Shown here: in pieces, positions 6,313 to 6,657 of the stretch
How positions within the stretch are numbered: position 1 is the stretch's first letter
Layout of the letters: every line of letters starts with the position of its first letter
Source: Clostridiales bacterium
GTDB taxonomy: Bacteria; Bacillota_A; Clostridia; Christensenellales; Christensenellaceae
Assembly: GCA_003149735.1 (NCBI GenBank)
Contig: QANA01000077.1
Coordinates: 1 to 6,657, forward strand
Direction of reading: 5' to 3'
DNA: 6,657 bases
Notes under the pieces: model-generated
Database searches by the model: none
Seen by the model: only the letters and a program-made list of their open reading frames with translations
Told to the model about the DNA's origin: nothing
Position numbers and translations under genes: made by a program

Positions 6313-6657
6313 ATGGCACTTACACTAGAAGAGACAAAAAAATTGGACAAACTGAATTTTGCAAATGGAGGCGGTTATTCAGATTTTTTATCTGGAGTAG
6401 AAAAACAGGATCCATCAAATGATAAATTCCTTTTTATTGGACTCGGTGGAAAGGGTTGTGCAACGATTAAGAGTTTGAAGACAGAGGTATATAAAAAAAT
6501 TAAATGCCCAAAGGGTAAAGATAAACCAGATAATTTTGAATATCTGGCGATTGATTCTGACAAGAATAGTTTAGAACAGATGAAGAAAGGAGGATCGGGA
6601 GAACGTGGTTTAAGTGATACATCACAAAGTCACGAAATTTTTGAGTTAAAAAATGCA
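6313..6657 (+). CDS. Second tubulin/FtsZ-like GTPase, N-terminal fragment (3' end outside window)
   Basis: An open frame from ATG 6313 to the last base gives 115 residues with no stop. It begins MALTLEETKKLDKLNF and carries FLFIGLGGKGC at residues 39-49 and YLAIDSDKN at 77-85, the first two nucleotide-binding loops of the tubulin-like fold. Aligned without gaps to the preceding gene, I count 47 identities in the first 85 residues, so it is a tandem paralogue. After residue 85 the sequences diverge; the second has a Gly/Ser-rich stretch (GGSGERGLSDTSQS). The GGGTGSG loop would lie beyond the window, so its GTPase status is unproven. The gene is more Lys- and AT-rich than the first. It could form mixed filaments with its neighbour or be a specialised subunit; this is inference. 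The paralogy is directly visible. Confidence 0.88.
   Translation, partial: MALTLEETKKLDKLNFANGGGYSDFLSGVEKQDPSNDKFLFIGLGGKGCATIKSLKTEVYKKIKCPKGKDKPDNFEYLAIDSDKNSLEQMKKGGSGERGLSDTSQSHEIFELKNA

Larger units (their letters stand above)
1..6657 (+). other. Single co-directional operon segment: VirD4-like pair, VWA receptor, tubulin-like pair
   Basis: All five genes run in the same direction with gaps of 11, 13, 16 and 24 nt, each next start having its own ribosome binding site touching or close to the previous stop. No promoter-like spacer or GC-rich hairpin with a U-run interrupts them, so one transcript is likely. Both ends are open. Two of the three functional classes appear as a duplicated pair (ATPase-like and tubulin-like), which suggests a machine built of paired subunits. 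Confidence 0.75.

Noticed and set aside
1..6657. Conjugative element or type IV secretion locus
   Set aside because: Only a coupling-protein-like ATPase and its degenerate relative are present; no relaxase, VirB4, lytic transglycosylase, integrase or attachment repeat is visible in the window.

Overview
The window looks like part of one rightward operon from a low-to-moderate GC Firmicute, probably a gut-type clostridium (Lachnospiraceae-like). This rests on AGGAGG-type ribosome binding sites, a Gram-positive-style lipoprotein signal and the codon and protein style; no marker gene fixes the taxon. All five genes are on the + strand, separated by only 11, 13, 16 and 24 nt. No promoter or convincing terminator is visible, so the operon starts upstream of base 1 and continues past base 6657. 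No stretch over 300 bases lacks a gene, and I see no RNA genes, insertion sequences or CRISPR array.

Layout: (1) 1-341, the 3' end of a VirD4/TraG/TraD-like (HerA-FtsK superfamily) ATPase, carrying its TraM-recognition-type C-terminal domain. (2) 353-1546, a 397-residue protein whose C-terminal half aligns by eye with gene 1, but whose Walker A and Walker B positions are degraded; it looks like a catalytically dead paralogue. (3) 1560-3755, a 731-residue surface protein with a lipoprotein signal, a von Willebrand A domain with an intact MIDAS metal site, extracellular beta-rich modules, one transmembrane helix and a cytoplasmic tail of about 160 residues. (4) 3772-6288, an 838-residue tubulin/FtsZ-like GTPase (Tubulin_2 type) with an intact GGGTGSG loop. 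(5) 6313-6657, the first 115 residues of a second tubulin-like GTPase, an obvious tandem paralogue of gene 4, cut off by the window edge.

Together these suggest a multicomponent membrane-associated machine: an outward-facing VWA receptor or adhesin anchored by lipid and helix, two cytoplasmic tubulin-like GTPases that could co-assemble, and an active/inactive pair of VirD4-like ATPases. Association of bacterial tubulin-like proteins with VWA proteins has been proposed before as a membrane-remodelling system (Makarova and Koonin, from memory). The combination with a paired VirD4-like ATPase and pseudo-ATPase, and with tandem tubulin paralogues, is the part I regard as potentially undescribed. 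The function of the whole is inference.
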